This document shows, in pieces, positions 1-7,651 of a stretch of DNA of 64,000 nucleotides. The notes under the pieces are model-generated. The model saw only the letters and a list, made by a program, of their open reading frames with translations. It was not told where the DNA came from and made no database searches. The translations under genes and the position numbers were made by a program. The stretch comes from an uncultured Clostridiaceae bacterium (GTDB lineage: Bacteria > Bacillota > Clostridia > Lachnospirales > Lachnospiraceae), in assembly GCA_902477765.1 (NCBI GenBank), contig CABSIM010000003.1:59196-123195 (forward strand). The letters run 5' to 3'. How positions within the stretch are numbered: position 1 is the first letter of the stretch; every line of letters starts with the position of its first letter.

Positions 1-126
1 AAGGGAGGCAGTTACGAAACCATCACCGGTACGGTGAAAAAAGTGGACCGTACAGGAAGAATGCTCACAATGGAAGACGGGCAGAGAATCTGTCTGGATG
101 ATATTCTGGAAATCAGCGGTTTCTGA
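1..126 (+). CDS. YolD-like protein, C-terminal fragment
   Basis: The reading frame is open from the first base and ends at TGA 124-126, giving the last 41 residues of a protein whose start lies outside the window. The fragment alternates short beta strands (ITGTVKKVD, MLTMEDGQRI) and ends in LDDILEISGF, the pattern of the C-terminus of YolD-like proteins, where the segment before the end reads I.G.V..ID and the tail reads I.LDDI..I. YolD-like genes in Firmicutes commonly sit beside a Y-family DNA polymerase gene (UvrX type), which would be upstream of the window; that is inference. Only the tail is visible, so the assignment is moderate. Confidence 0.55.
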   Translation, partial: KGGSYETITGTVKKVDRTGRMLTMEDGQRICLDDILEISGF

Positions 127-226
127 GAAAATGAAAAAGGGCTTCCGGATTACCTGAAAGAACGGATTTTCCGGAAGAAATGAAAGAGAAGTACAGAAGT
201 ACAGAAAAGACAGAGAAAAGGAAAAC

Positions 227-249
227 AGCTCCGGCAGAAAACCGGAGCT
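227..249 (-). terminator. Intrinsic terminator of the exchanger gene
   Basis: An 8-bp perfect stem (AGCTCCGG / CCGGAGCT) with a 7-base loop. Read on the minus strand it is followed by a T-rich run (GTTTTCCTTTTC), while on the plus strand no T run follows, so it terminates the minus-strand gene ending at 290. Confidence 0.7.
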
Positions 250-289
250 GAAGCATACTTATAAAGGATCACAGCAGAAGCGGAGCAGG

Positions 290-1432
290 TCACAGATTGA
301 CCAGCAGCTGCATGGTGATTACCAGAGTGATAAGGGCGATGGGGTAGGTTGCCGCATAGGAGGCCGCCACATCGTCGGTGCCTGCCAGATCCACCAGCAT
401 GGCGAGAGCAGGAGTGCTGGTCATGCTGGCAGTCAGGGAACCGAGCCCGCTGAGAAGGGGCAGGTTCAGGAATTTCCGGAATAAAAAGAAACCGGTCATC
501 ATGGGAATGACTGCCAGAAGGGCGCCGCAGACAAGCAGGCCGGGACCATATTCGGAGAGAATACGGGCCAGGCTGTGACCTCCGTCTGCCCCGGCAGCGG
601 CAAAAAACATCATCAGGCCAATTTCCTTGGCAGGACCGTAAAGCGCAGGATTCGGCCGCAGGTCCACGGGCCCGATATGGCCCATATGACCGATCAGCAG
701 GCCGACAATGAGAGGGCCTCCTGAAATTCCCAGGCAGAAGGAGGCACCGCCCGGCAGGGGAAGAGTAATGGATCCCAGCACGGCCCCCAGAAGAACCGTA
801 ACGGCAAATGAAAACAGTCCCCATTTCTCTATGGGCGCCGCATGGTAGGAGGAAACAGAAGCATTGCCCTCCGGCGGCGCAATCTTTGAACATTCATATG
901 CCATATCGGCATGAAGAATCCTAGGTATCAACTGAATAAAGATCACTTTGCAGATCACGCCCACAGGATAAATAATGCCGTATCCGCTGGCAACGCTGGA
1001 GACAGAGGCAGGATCGGAAACCGCTTCCTGAGCTGCCGCCAGACCAGGCGAAGTGGTAAAAGCACCTGCCATCATTCCCACAGCCAGAGGCCGGTCGATG
1101 CCGGCAGCAAAAATCATCAGAGTGCAGACAAGAGATCCTGTCAGAGCAGTGGCGATGCAGAGGATGCAGTAGGAACGTCCATTGCTCTTCAGCTGATGGA
1201 AAAAAGTAGGGCCTGCGCTGAGCGCTACGGATGTAATGAAAAACAGCAGCCCCAGAGTCTGAATGTCCTTGGAAACGGAGACGCCGAAGTGACCGAAAAT
1301 CAGTCCGGTGAGAAAGACCCCGGAGGTTCCAAGGGAGACGCCCTTCACACGGATACGCCCCAGCAGATAGCCGGTGGCAGCGATTGCAAAAATAACAGAC
1401 ATCTGTACAGACATGCCGCTGAATGAAAACAT
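290..1432 (-). CDS. AspT/YidE/YbjL-family membrane exchanger, short form
   Basis: A 380-residue, very hydrophobic protein with about ten predicted membrane segments in two halves (residues about 5-175 and 205-378). Each half resembles the Asp-Al_Ex fold of the aspartate:alanine exchanger family: the first has the GRIRVKG, GLIFGHFG and TSPGLAAAQEAV stretches, the second has GLLIGHMG and TASMTSTPALAML. Family members are normally 530-560 residues with two TrkA_C regulatory domains between the halves; here only about 30 hydrophilic residues separate them. The likely role is exchange of a small carboxylate or amino acid across the membrane, substrate unknown. The start ATG at 1432 has AGGAA 8 bases upstream. 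Monocistronic, with its own terminator at 227-249. Confidence 0.7.
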   Translation of the reverse strand: MFSFSGMSVQMSVIFAIAATGYLLGRIRVKGVSLGTSGVFLTGLIFGHFGVSVSKDIQTLGLLFFITSVALSAGPTFFHQLKSNGRSYCILCIATALTGSLVCTLMIFAAGIDRPLAVGMMAGAFTTSPGLAAAQEAVSDPASVSSVASGYGIIYPVGVICKVIFIQLIPRILHADMAYECSKIAPPEGNASVSSYHAAPIEKWGLFSFAVTVLLGAVLGSITLPLPGGASFCLGISGGPLIVGLLIGHMGHIGPVDLRPNPALYGPAKEIGLMMFFAAAGADGGHSLARILSEYGPGLLVCGALLAVIPMMTGFFLFRKFLNLPLLSGLGSLTASMTSTPALAMLVDLAGTDDVAASYAATYPIALITLVITMQLLVNL

Positions 1433-1622
1433 GTATGCAGTTCCTGCCTTTCCTGTTTATTTGGACACACGGAATCCTGTGCCGCGTACCATAACTTTAA
1501 CGCAAGGAACGGGAAAATTCAAGTCATCGGAAAATGTTTCGGAAATAAATGAAAAAAGTGAAACTATTGCAGCGGCTGGATACTCTAATTAATGAAAGAC
1601 AGCTGGAGCGGAGGAAAAAAAT

Positions 1623-2135
1623 GTGTTCGGTTTTACAGGTTTGACAAAAGAACAGTTTGCAGAGCAATGGGAGGCGTCCAGGGAAAAATATTACCGTCTG
1701 GCATACTGCTATACGAAAAATGAGCACGATGCACTGGAAATCCTTTCAGAAGCCACATACCGGGGATACTGCCGGAGACATCAGCTGAGAAATCCGGAAT
1801 ATTTTGACACATGGATGTGCCGGATTATCATATATGAAGCATACCGTTTCCTGAAATATCAGAAGCGGTGGGTTTCCTATGAAGAATATGCTCTGCCGGA
1901 GGATGAGGCACTGTTCCGGAATGCAGAAGACGGGATGGATGTCTACCGGTATCTGGACGGACTGTCCGCGGATGACCGGACCCTGCTGATTCTCAAATAT
2001 TTTGAGGAACGCAGTTTCCGGGAAATTGCCGGGATTCTTTCCATGCCGGAGAACACGGTGAAAACAAGAATCTACCGGCTTCTGAAAAAAATAAGAGAAA
2101 AGGAGGCAGCGGAAGCACATGAAAAAGGGGTATGA
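1623..2135 (+). CDS. ECF-type RNA polymerase sigma factor
   Basis: 170 residues with the two-domain layout of group IV sigma factors: region 2 at about residues 15-85 (EKYYRLAYCYTKNEHDALEILSEATYRGY, shown here as a family pattern of helices with the DA.EI.SEA core) and region 4 at about 112-160 (DRTLLILKYFEERSFREIAG followed by the recognition helix ENTVKTRIYR). It should direct RNA polymerase to a small regulon. GTG at 1623 is chosen because GGAGG at 1610-1614 lies 8 bases upstream; the ATG at 1621 is in another frame and stops within eight codons. The gene overlaps the next one by 17 bases, so the pair is translationally coupled and the downstream product is the probable anti-sigma factor. 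Confidence 0.85.
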   Translation: MFGFTGLTKEQFAEQWEASREKYYRLAYCYTKNEHDALEILSEATYRGYCRRHQLRNPEYFDTWMCRIIIYEAYRFLKYQKRWVSYEEYALPEDEALFRNAEDGMDVYRYLDGLSADDRTLLILKYFEERSFREIAGILSMPENTVKTRIYRLLKKIREKEAAEAHEKGV

Positions 2136-2955
2136 TGAAATAGAAATTCCGGATGAACTTTCCGGTATGATGGATCAGGTAAGAAAGCGGGCCGGAAAGA
2201 GAAATGCGGCCCGGAGGAAAATGGCAGGAACAGCCATGGTATTTGCTGCAGTTCTTCTGACGTCCAATATCCCTTCCGTATACGGAGCGCTTCTGGAAGT
2301 ACCGGTGCTGGGAAGCGTGGTACAGGTATTCCATGTGGGAACAGGCGGAACGGCAACAGACGGAACAGAACTGAAAGCCATGGGAAATGAAGAAAGCCTG
2401 AATCTGTATTTCCAGAAAAGAGATTCGGCAGATCAGACGGAGAAAACGCCGGCATACAAAGTAGAAAGACTGGAAGCGCCGGACCGGCTGGTGATTACCG
2501 TATATGGTGTCAGAAAATTTGACCCGGAAACCTGGATCCGGGAGGCAGAAGCCTCGTCCTATGTGAAAACGGCGTACCGGGAAATGATTCTGGATGATTC
2601 TGCCGTGCGGCTGGTTCTGGAACTTCAGCCGGACACGGGATTCGAAGTGACGGAATATGAAGAACCCGGAGGACTGCAGATCCGGATGTTTTACAATGAA
2701 AACCAGGAACGTGAGGTGTGGTTCCTGCGGAGTGAAAAAATGGACATGACCGAGGGACTGGCTCTGCTGGCTGAACAGCTTTCCCATGTAAACGGAACCA
2801 TTGCGGAAACCAGGGATGATAAATATATTGTTTCCATCGGAGCGTTTGAAAGCAGGGAAGAGGCGGAAAAAAGACTGTCAGATCTGACAGAACAGGGAAT
2901 TCTGGATGGCAGCTTTACCGTGGATCACTGCCTCAGCAGTGAGAGACCGGAATAG
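2119..2955 (+). CDS. Probable membrane anti-sigma factor with SPOR-like C-terminus
   Basis: 278 residues. A short cytoplasmic N-terminus (EIEIPDELSGMMDQVRKRAG) rich in charged residues precedes one membrane segment at about residues 38-55 (MAGTAMVFAAVLLTSNIPSV), followed by an extracytoplasmic domain. This order, and the 17-base overlap with the sigma gene, fit an anti-sigma factor of the kind often annotated as DUF4179 in Clostridia. The last 70 residues (LAEQLSHVNGTIAE, KYIVSIGAFESREEAEKRL) have the beta-alpha-beta pattern of a SPOR-type peptidoglycan-binding repeat, which would let the protein sense septal or denuded peptidoglycan. The SPOR call is by pattern only. ATG at 2119 has AGGAGG about 10 bases upstream inside the sigma gene. 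Confidence 0.65.
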   Translation: MKKGYDEIEIPDELSGMMDQVRKRAGKRNAARRKMAGTAMVFAAVLLTSNIPSVYGALLEVPVLGSVVQVFHVGTGGTATDGTELKAMGNEESLNLYFQKRDSADQTEKTPAYKVERLEAPDRLVITVYGVRKFDPETWIREAEASSYVKTAYREMILDDSAVRLVLELQPDTGFEVTEYEEPGGLQIRMFYNENQEREVWFLRSEKMDMTEGLALLAEQLSHVNGTIAETRDDKYIVSIGAFESREEAEKRLSDLTEQGILDGSFTVDHCLSSERPE

Positions 2956-2974
2956 AAAAAGGAGGATAAAAATT

Positions 2975-3604
2975 ATGAAGAAAAAAATATATGCAGGCAT
3001 CTGCCTGGGACTTATGGTGGCATTGAGTGCGTGCGGCATGGAAAAGGAAACTTCCGGACTTCAGACGGATTCCTCAGCTGCCGCGGAAACTGAAATCACG
3101 GTTTCCGCAGAGGAAACAGAGACACTGAAGGAAGAGACAGAGGCATCAGAAACGGAAAACGAAGAAGGCCAGGGAGAAACCGCAGAAACCAGTACGCTGG
3201 AAAAGACGGAGTCTGCCATTGAGACATTTTTATCCATGCTGGGAAAGACAGATGAAGAGTCAGAAGAAATTCTGGAAGGCGGGCAGGAAAATGTCACGGA
3301 CAGCGGTATTTTCATCGGCAGAATCTATGAAGTGGAACTGTTTGGGGAAAAGGTTCAGGCAGGTACCCTCTGTGATGACAGCAGGCGTATCACAACGGTA
3401 ACCATGCAGCTGGAACAGGAAGACGCGTCGGAGTACGAGGGAATGCTGACGGAAATTCTGGGCCAGCCGGATGAACGGGAAGAAGGAGCCAGCGAAACCG
3501 GTACAACAGCGGTGGTATGGAAAGAGGAAAACAAGGCAGTCCGCCTGTATCAGTCCTATGGACTTGTATCTCTGGAATTTCAGATGGAAGGCCAGACGGA
3601 ATAG
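2975..3604 (+). CDS. Lipoprotein, third gene of the sigma operon
   Basis: 209 residues. The start at ATG 2975 follows AAAGGAGG at 2959-2966 and gives a lipoprotein signal peptide with lipobox LSAC (Cys at about residue 22). A Glu/Thr/Ser-rich linker (about residues 30-80) leads to a folded C-terminal domain of about 125 residues whose second half (TTVTMQLEQED, TTAVVWKEENKAVRLYQSYG, VSLEFQM) looks like a small beta sandwich. No family was recognised. It lies 19 bases after the anti-sigma candidate, so it is likely co-transcribed and may be part of the signal input or the output of the envelope response. Confidence 0.7.
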   Translation: MKKKIYAGICLGLMVALSACGMEKETSGLQTDSSAAAETEITVSAEETETLKEETEASETENEEGQGETAETSTLEKTESAIETFLSMLGKTDEESEEILEGGQENVTDSGIFIGRIYEVELFGEKVQAGTLCDDSRRITTVTMQLEQEDASEYEGMLTEILGQPDEREEGASETGTTAVVWKEENKAVRLYQSYGLVSLEFQMEGQTE

Positions 3605-3736
3605 GAGAGATATACAGGTATTTTCTTAAAGATTTCATAACAGAACCGGAAAAACTGTAAGAAAACCGTCATGCAGAAATTCTTGTCCGGGCAGAAGTCT
3701 TTATGATAGGATAGAAATAAAAAAGGACGATTCAGG

Positions 3737-4903
3737 ATGAAAAAAATATGGATTTGTGCTGCTTCGGCATTGATTCTGGTGTATACAGTGTTTCCTGCTT
3801 ATGGAGGGCAGTGGCAAAGGAACGGTGAATTCTGGCAGTATCTCCAGGAAGACGGAACCTATGTCAGCAGCGGATGGATGAAGGATACTGACGGAAAATG
3901 GTATTACTTTGATGAAAACGGATACATGGCAGTCAATGAAATTACTCCGGACGGCTATGTGGTGGGAAAGGACGGCTCCTATATTCAGGGCATGTTTCAG
4001 GACCAGGATCAGGCAATTGAGCCGTGGGATTATCAGCAGATGCTTGGCCGCGGCATGGATGTGGACTGGTCCAAAACAAAAGACGGAAAGAATTATTATA
4101 CATCAAAGACAGCCGCGGATTTCCGGCAGGCGGGGATCAAACATGTAAGAATCCGGGTAAAGGATGATCTGGACGAGGAACTTCTGGAAGGACTTGACCG
4201 GCAGATCCATGACTGCCTGAGCAATGGCCTGATTCCCGTACTGGCATATCAGGCAGATGAATTTAAGAATAATCCCTGCCAGGAAACCATTGACGGGGTG
4301 ACAGCCTGGTGGCGTACGGCTGCAGAGCGATATCAGAATAAATCCCATCTTCTGTCCTTTGATCTGCTGATAGAGAGCTCAGATGCGCTTAACCGTCAGC
4401 CGGAAATGCTGAATCGCATGATCGAACAGTGTGTGGCCGCAATCCGTGAGACGAACCCGGACCGTATCATCATGATGTCTCCCCGCCTGCGTTCAGACCC
4501 GGCTTATCTGAGTGAATTGAAGATTCCTTCGGCAGGGAACGGATATCTGATGGCGGAATGGCATTTTTATGCGGCTGGCCCCAGCAGGACCAATGAAAAG
4601 AAGTTGTGGACAGTTGGTACGGAGCAGGAAAAGAAACGGATCGAAGATAAAATAAAATCTGCTTTGGACTGGCAGATGCAGACCGGAATTCCCACATGGG
4701 TCGGCGCATGGATGCCGGGAAACTATAATGACGGGAACGATTACAGTCTGGAAGAACAGATGGTTTTTGCCGGATTCATGTGTGACAGTCTGGAACATGC
4801 AGGGATTCCCTTTGCAGTAAATTCAGACACAAAATTTTATGACAGAGAAAAGCAGGAGTGGATAGAAGAAATGATTCCTCTGAGGAATCTGATTTTTCAG
4901 TAG
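3737..4903 (+). CDS. Secreted cell-wall-binding protein with GH5-like domain
   Basis: 388 residues. Signal peptide at residues 1-23 (ends AYGG), then two to three choline/cell-wall-binding type repeats at about 24-85 (GWMKDTDGKWYYFDENGYM is the clearest). The rest resembles a glycoside hydrolase family 5 TIM barrel: GMDVDW near strand 1, AGIKHVRIRV, a strand-4 region FDLLIES in place of the usual F..NEP, AEWHFYAAG for the H.Y motif, and PTWVGAWMPG where family enzymes have P..IGE.G. The acid/base Glu position appears kept (IES) but the nucleophile Glu appears replaced by Ala, so the protein may be a carbohydrate-binding pseudoenzyme. Ends before the terminator at 4954. Confidence 0.7.
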   Translation: MKKIWICAASALILVYTVFPAYGGQWQRNGEFWQYLQEDGTYVSSGWMKDTDGKWYYFDENGYMAVNEITPDGYVVGKDGSYIQGMFQDQDQAIEPWDYQQMLGRGMDVDWSKTKDGKNYYTSKTAADFRQAGIKHVRIRVKDDLDEELLEGLDRQIHDCLSNGLIPVLAYQADEFKNNPCQETIDGVTAWWRTAAERYQNKSHLLSFDLLIESSDALNRQPEMLNRMIEQCVAAIRETNPDRIIMMSPRLRSDPAYLSELKIPSAGNGYLMAEWHFYAAGPSRTNEKKLWTVGTEQEKKRIEDKIKSALDWQMQTGIPTWVGAWMPGNYNDGNDYSLEEQMVFAGFMCDSLEHAGIPFAVNSDTKFYDREKQEWIEEMIPLRNLIFQ

Positions 4904-4953
4904 CTGAACAGAAAAAGAACAGAGATATCTACTGAAGGTGAATCCGGTGTGTG

Positions 4954-4999
4954 AATGCCGCTTACCGGGGAGAAGGTTTCCCGGGAGGCGGCATTTTTT
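4954..4999 (+). terminator. Intrinsic terminator
   Basis: Stem AATGCCGC / GCGGCATT with an inner CCGGG / CCCGG stem, directly followed by TTTTTT. It closes the transcript of the cell-wall-binding protein gene. Confidence 0.85.
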
Positions 5000-5049
5000 A
5001 TGATATGCGATGAAAAGAAAAACAGAGTTCACAGATTTTTCACAAATAA

Positions 5050-5092
5050 TTAGCACTCACCTCTTGACAGTGCTAATAATACGTGTTATAAC
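5050..5092 (+). promoter_or_regulatory. CIRCE operator overlapping a sigma-A promoter (HrcA site)
   Basis: TTAGCACTC at 5050-5058, a 9-base spacer and CAGTGCTAA at 5068-5076 match the CIRCE inverted repeat (TTAGCACTC-N9-GAGTGCTAA) at 17 of 18 positions. The -35 box TTGACA (5064-5069) lies inside the operator, followed by a 17-base spacer and an extended -10 (TGT then TATAAC at 5087-5092). HrcA bound here would block polymerase directly, so the two downstream Hsp20 genes should be induced by heat and protein-misfolding stress. Confidence 0.9.
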
Positions 5093-5234
5093 ATGGATAG
5101 AACAAAGGAAGAGAGAAAAGGAACAGCAGGAAACTCAAAAAGCAAAAGTCCTGAAGCAGAAGTTCCCGGATCTCCCGCTCCGGTTCCGGAATTCAGAAAT
5201 AAGTATATATAAGATAGAAAAGGAGAGATGAGTT

Positions 5235-5660
5235 ATGTTGATGCCCAGCATTTTTGGAGAAAATTTATTGGATGATTTCTTTGGAAGTTCATTTCCGTCA
5301 TACACATCAGCAGGAACTGATCTGATGCGTACCGATATCAAAGATACCAAGGACGGATACGAAATCGTCATGAACCTTCCTGGAGTGAAAAAGGAAAACG
5401 TAAAGGCAGAGCTGAAAGACGGATATCTGACAGTCAGCGCAGTGTCCAGATCCGATAAGGATGAGAAAGACAGTGAAGGCCGGTATATCCGCAGAGAGCG
5501 GTACAGCGGTTCCTGCAGCAGAAGCTTCTATGTTGGAGACCAGATCACGGAAGAAGATATCAAGGCGAAATTTGACAACGGAACTCTGATCATTGCGGTG
5601 CCCAAGAAAGAACCGCAGGCTGTGGAAGACAGCAGAAAGTACATTTCAATTGAAGGCTGA
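5235..5660 (+). CDS. Hsp20/alpha-crystallin small heat shock protein (first copy)
   Basis: 141 residues with the alpha-crystallin domain at about 35-125: TDIKDTKDGYEIVMNLPG opens it, YIRRERYSGSCSR holds the conserved ERYSG.C.R segment and FDNGTLIIAVPKK ends it. ATP-independent holdase that keeps unfolding proteins soluble in the cytoplasm. Start ATG at 5235 has AGGAGAG about 8 bases upstream. About 140 bases of leader separate it from the CIRCE promoter. The N-terminal motif MLMPSIFGENLLDDF is nearly the same as that of the next gene, which shows a tandem duplication. Confidence 0.93.
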   Translation: MLMPSIFGENLLDDFFGSSFPSYTSAGTDLMRTDIKDTKDGYEIVMNLPGVKKENVKAELKDGYLTVSAVSRSDKDEKDSEGRYIRRERYSGSCSRSFYVGDQITEEDIKAKFDNGTLIIAVPKKEPQAVEDSRKYISIEG

Positions 5661-5772
5661 TGCCGCTTTCCGGTAATTCCGGGAGGAGAGTACGATCAGA
5701 GCACAGAGATACCTTGAAAAATATGAAAAACAGACAGGATCCGGCATAGACCGGACAAAAGGAGGAAGTTTT

Positions 5773-6237
5773 ATGTTGATGCCCAGCATTTTCAGTGATA
5801 ACCTGTTTGATGATTTTATGAATGATTTCCCGTTCTTTGATGACAGGGATACAAGGAAAGCAGAAAAGAAACTTTATGGCAGACACGGCCGCAATCTGAT
5901 GAAGACCGATATCAAGGAATCCGATTCCGGTTATGAACTGGAGATGGAACTGCCGGGATTCAAAAAAGATCAGATCAAAGTTTCCCTGGAAAACGGCTGC
6001 CTTACTGTCAGCGCCGCCAAAGGCCTGGATCAGGATGAGCAGGAGAAAGAAACCGGCAGATATATCCGCAGGGAACGTTATGCAGGAGCCTGCGAGCGCA
6101 GCTTTTATGTGGGCGAAGATCTGACCCAGGAAGACATCAAGGGAGAATTCAAGCATGGTATCCTGAGACTGTTTGTTCCGAAGAAAGAAGTAAAACCTGC
6201 AGTTCCTGAGAAAAAGTATATTGCCATTGAAGGCTGA
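5773..6237 (+). CDS. Hsp20/alpha-crystallin small heat shock protein (second copy)
   Basis: 154 residues. Same architecture as the preceding gene: MLMPSIFSDNLFDDF at the N-terminus, alpha-crystallin domain at about 45-140 with ERYAGACERSFYVG and FKHGILRLFVPKKE. It carries a longer N-terminal arm (DRDTRKAEKKLYGRHGR) than the first copy, which may change oligomer size or partners. GGAGG sits 7 bases before ATG. No promoter was seen in the 112-base gap, so it is probably transcribed from the CIRCE promoter; the transcript ends at 6325. Confidence 0.93.
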   Translation: MLMPSIFSDNLFDDFMNDFPFFDDRDTRKAEKKLYGRHGRNLMKTDIKESDSGYELEMELPGFKKDQIKVSLENGCLTVSAAKGLDQDEQEKETGRYIRRERYAGACERSFYVGEDLTQEDIKGEFKHGILRLFVPKKEVKPAVPEKKYIAIEG

Positions 6238-6273
6238 TGACGGAAACAACAGCCGGAATTCTATATAAACAGG

Positions 6274-6325
6274 AGCGGTCCCCCAAAACCGGATTTCAGA
6301 TCCGGCGGCCGGGGGCCGCTTTTTT
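6274..6325 (+). terminator. Intrinsic terminator of the hsp20 operon
   Basis: Stem AGCGGTCCCCC / GGGGGCCGCT with an inner CCGGAT / ATCCGG stem, followed by TTTTTT. Confidence 0.88.
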
Positions 6326-6659
6326 ATGTGATACGGGAAGGTTTATTTCCTGCATCATCCAATGCGCTGCGCGGATCCCTCTGTGACAGGATGAGAAGTT
6401 CTGCAGCAGCAGCCTGCCGGCGGAGAATTCTGCAAAACGGGAATCTTTCCTGTACCTTGGAATTCCGTGTGCATTTCAGTACAGCAGGTTTCAAAATATA
6501 GAGCGAGAGATACTTTTTGCGTGCCGTATATGGCATAAAATCCGGATGCAGTCATAGGATAAATCAGCATAAGCAGTGCGGGAAAGGAACCGGCATGGAA
6601 TTGACTTTTCCTCCCATACGCTGATATAATCGGAGAATACAGATGTATGGAGGAGTCAG
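6326..6659. other. Intergenic stretch, no gene seen
   Basis: 334 bases between the hsp20 terminator and the methyltransferase gene. Short minus-strand open frames here have no convincing ribosome site or family pattern. The only feature supported is the promoter at 6601-6630. Confidence 0.6.
6601..6630 (+). promoter_or_regulatory. Sigma-A-type promoter
   Basis: TTGACT (6601-6606), 18-base spacer, perfect TATAAT (6625-6630), leading to the methyltransferase gene 30 bases downstream. Confidence 0.75.
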
Positions 6660-7568
6660 ATGGAAACGAAGATACCGGAATTTTTATATGATACACTGAA
6701 GAAGCAGTACGACGGGCAGAACATGGAACGGATCCTGACAGGCTACATGGAAGAGAGGCCGGTCACGCTGCGGGCGAACACGCTGAAAACCACCCGGGAA
6801 AAGGTGGAAAAGGAACTGGAACAGATGGGAATCCCCTGCAGGCAGACAGCCTGGTATCCGGATGCGCTGATTCTGTGCGGAGTCAGGGAGAAGGCGGTAC
6901 AGGAAACGGAAATGTACAGAAACGGAGAAATCTATCTTCAGAGCCTTTCCTCCATGATTCCGCCGGTTTTTATGAATCCCGGAGCGGGAGAGTGTATTCT
7001 GGACATGGCGGCGGCGCCGGGCGGAAAAACCACACAGATGGCAGCGCTGTCCGGAGGGCGGGCGCAGATCACCGCCTGTGAGCGGGACAGAATCCGGGCG
7101 GAACGGCTCAGATATAATCTGGAAAAGCAGGGAGCCGCAGGGGCGTATGTCATGGTGGAGGATGCCAGAAAACTGGACAGCTTTTTTTCTTTTGATAAAA
7201 TCCTTCTGGATGCGCCCTGCAGCGGCAGCGGCACCATTCTGCTTTCTGAAAACAGGCCCCCTGTCCGTTTTACGGGGGATTTTCTGAAAAAATGTGTAAA
7301 GAGTCAGAGACAGCTGCTGAAAAAAGCTCTGGAACTGCTGAAACCGGGATGTGAAATGATTTATTCCACCTGCTCTGTCCTGAAAGAGGAAAACGAGGAA
7401 GCCGTGAAGGCCGCCGTGGCCTCGGGAATGGCTGAAATGGTTCCTCTGAGCGCTGAATCCCTGCCGGGAGTTCCGATGCTTCCGGTGACCATGGAAGGTG
7501 TGCTCTGCATATGCCCCGATGCGCTGTATGAGGGATTCTTTGTGGCCAAACTGAGAAAAAAGAAATAA
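6660..7568 (+). CDS. RsmB/NOP2 (RsmF-like) RNA m5C methyltransferase
   Basis: 302 residues. An N-terminal PUA-like/recognition segment (about 1-100) carries RANTLKTTREKVEKEL, typical of the NOL1/NOP2/Sun family. The SAM-binding Rossmann fold begins at DMAAAPGGKTTQMA (motif I), with DAPCSGSG (motif IV, catalytic Cys) and YSTCSVL (motif VI, second Cys). It should methylate a cytosine in rRNA or tRNA. At 302 residues it is shorter than RsmF with its C-terminal RNA-binding domain. Start ATG 6660 follows GGAGGAG by 5 bases. The Nudix gene follows after 83 bases. Confidence 0.88.
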   Translation: METKIPEFLYDTLKKQYDGQNMERILTGYMEERPVTLRANTLKTTREKVEKELEQMGIPCRQTAWYPDALILCGVREKAVQETEMYRNGEIYLQSLSSMIPPVFMNPGAGECILDMAAAPGGKTTQMAALSGGRAQITACERDRIRAERLRYNLEKQGAAGAYVMVEDARKLDSFFSFDKILLDAPCSGSGTILLSENRPPVRFTGDFLKKCVKSQRQLLKKALELLKPGCEMIYSTCSVLKEENEEAVKAAVASGMAEMVPLSAESLPGVPMLPVTMEGVLCICPDALYEGFFVAKLRKKK

Positions 7569-7651
7569 AAAACAGATAATAACAGATTCAGGAAAATATT
7601 CCGGAGGCCGGTAAACGGAAGGGAACGGATCTATGGCAAAAGGAGTATGGT

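Noticed and set aside
1549..1644. 31-codon open frame starting MKKVKLL and overlapping the sigma factor start
   Set aside because: No ribosome site before its ATG and no family; could be a leader peptide but cannot be supported.
6324..6696. Minus-strand small frames in the hsp20-methyltransferase gap
   Set aside because: No start signal, low-complexity content, and they overlap a terminator and a plus-strand promoter.
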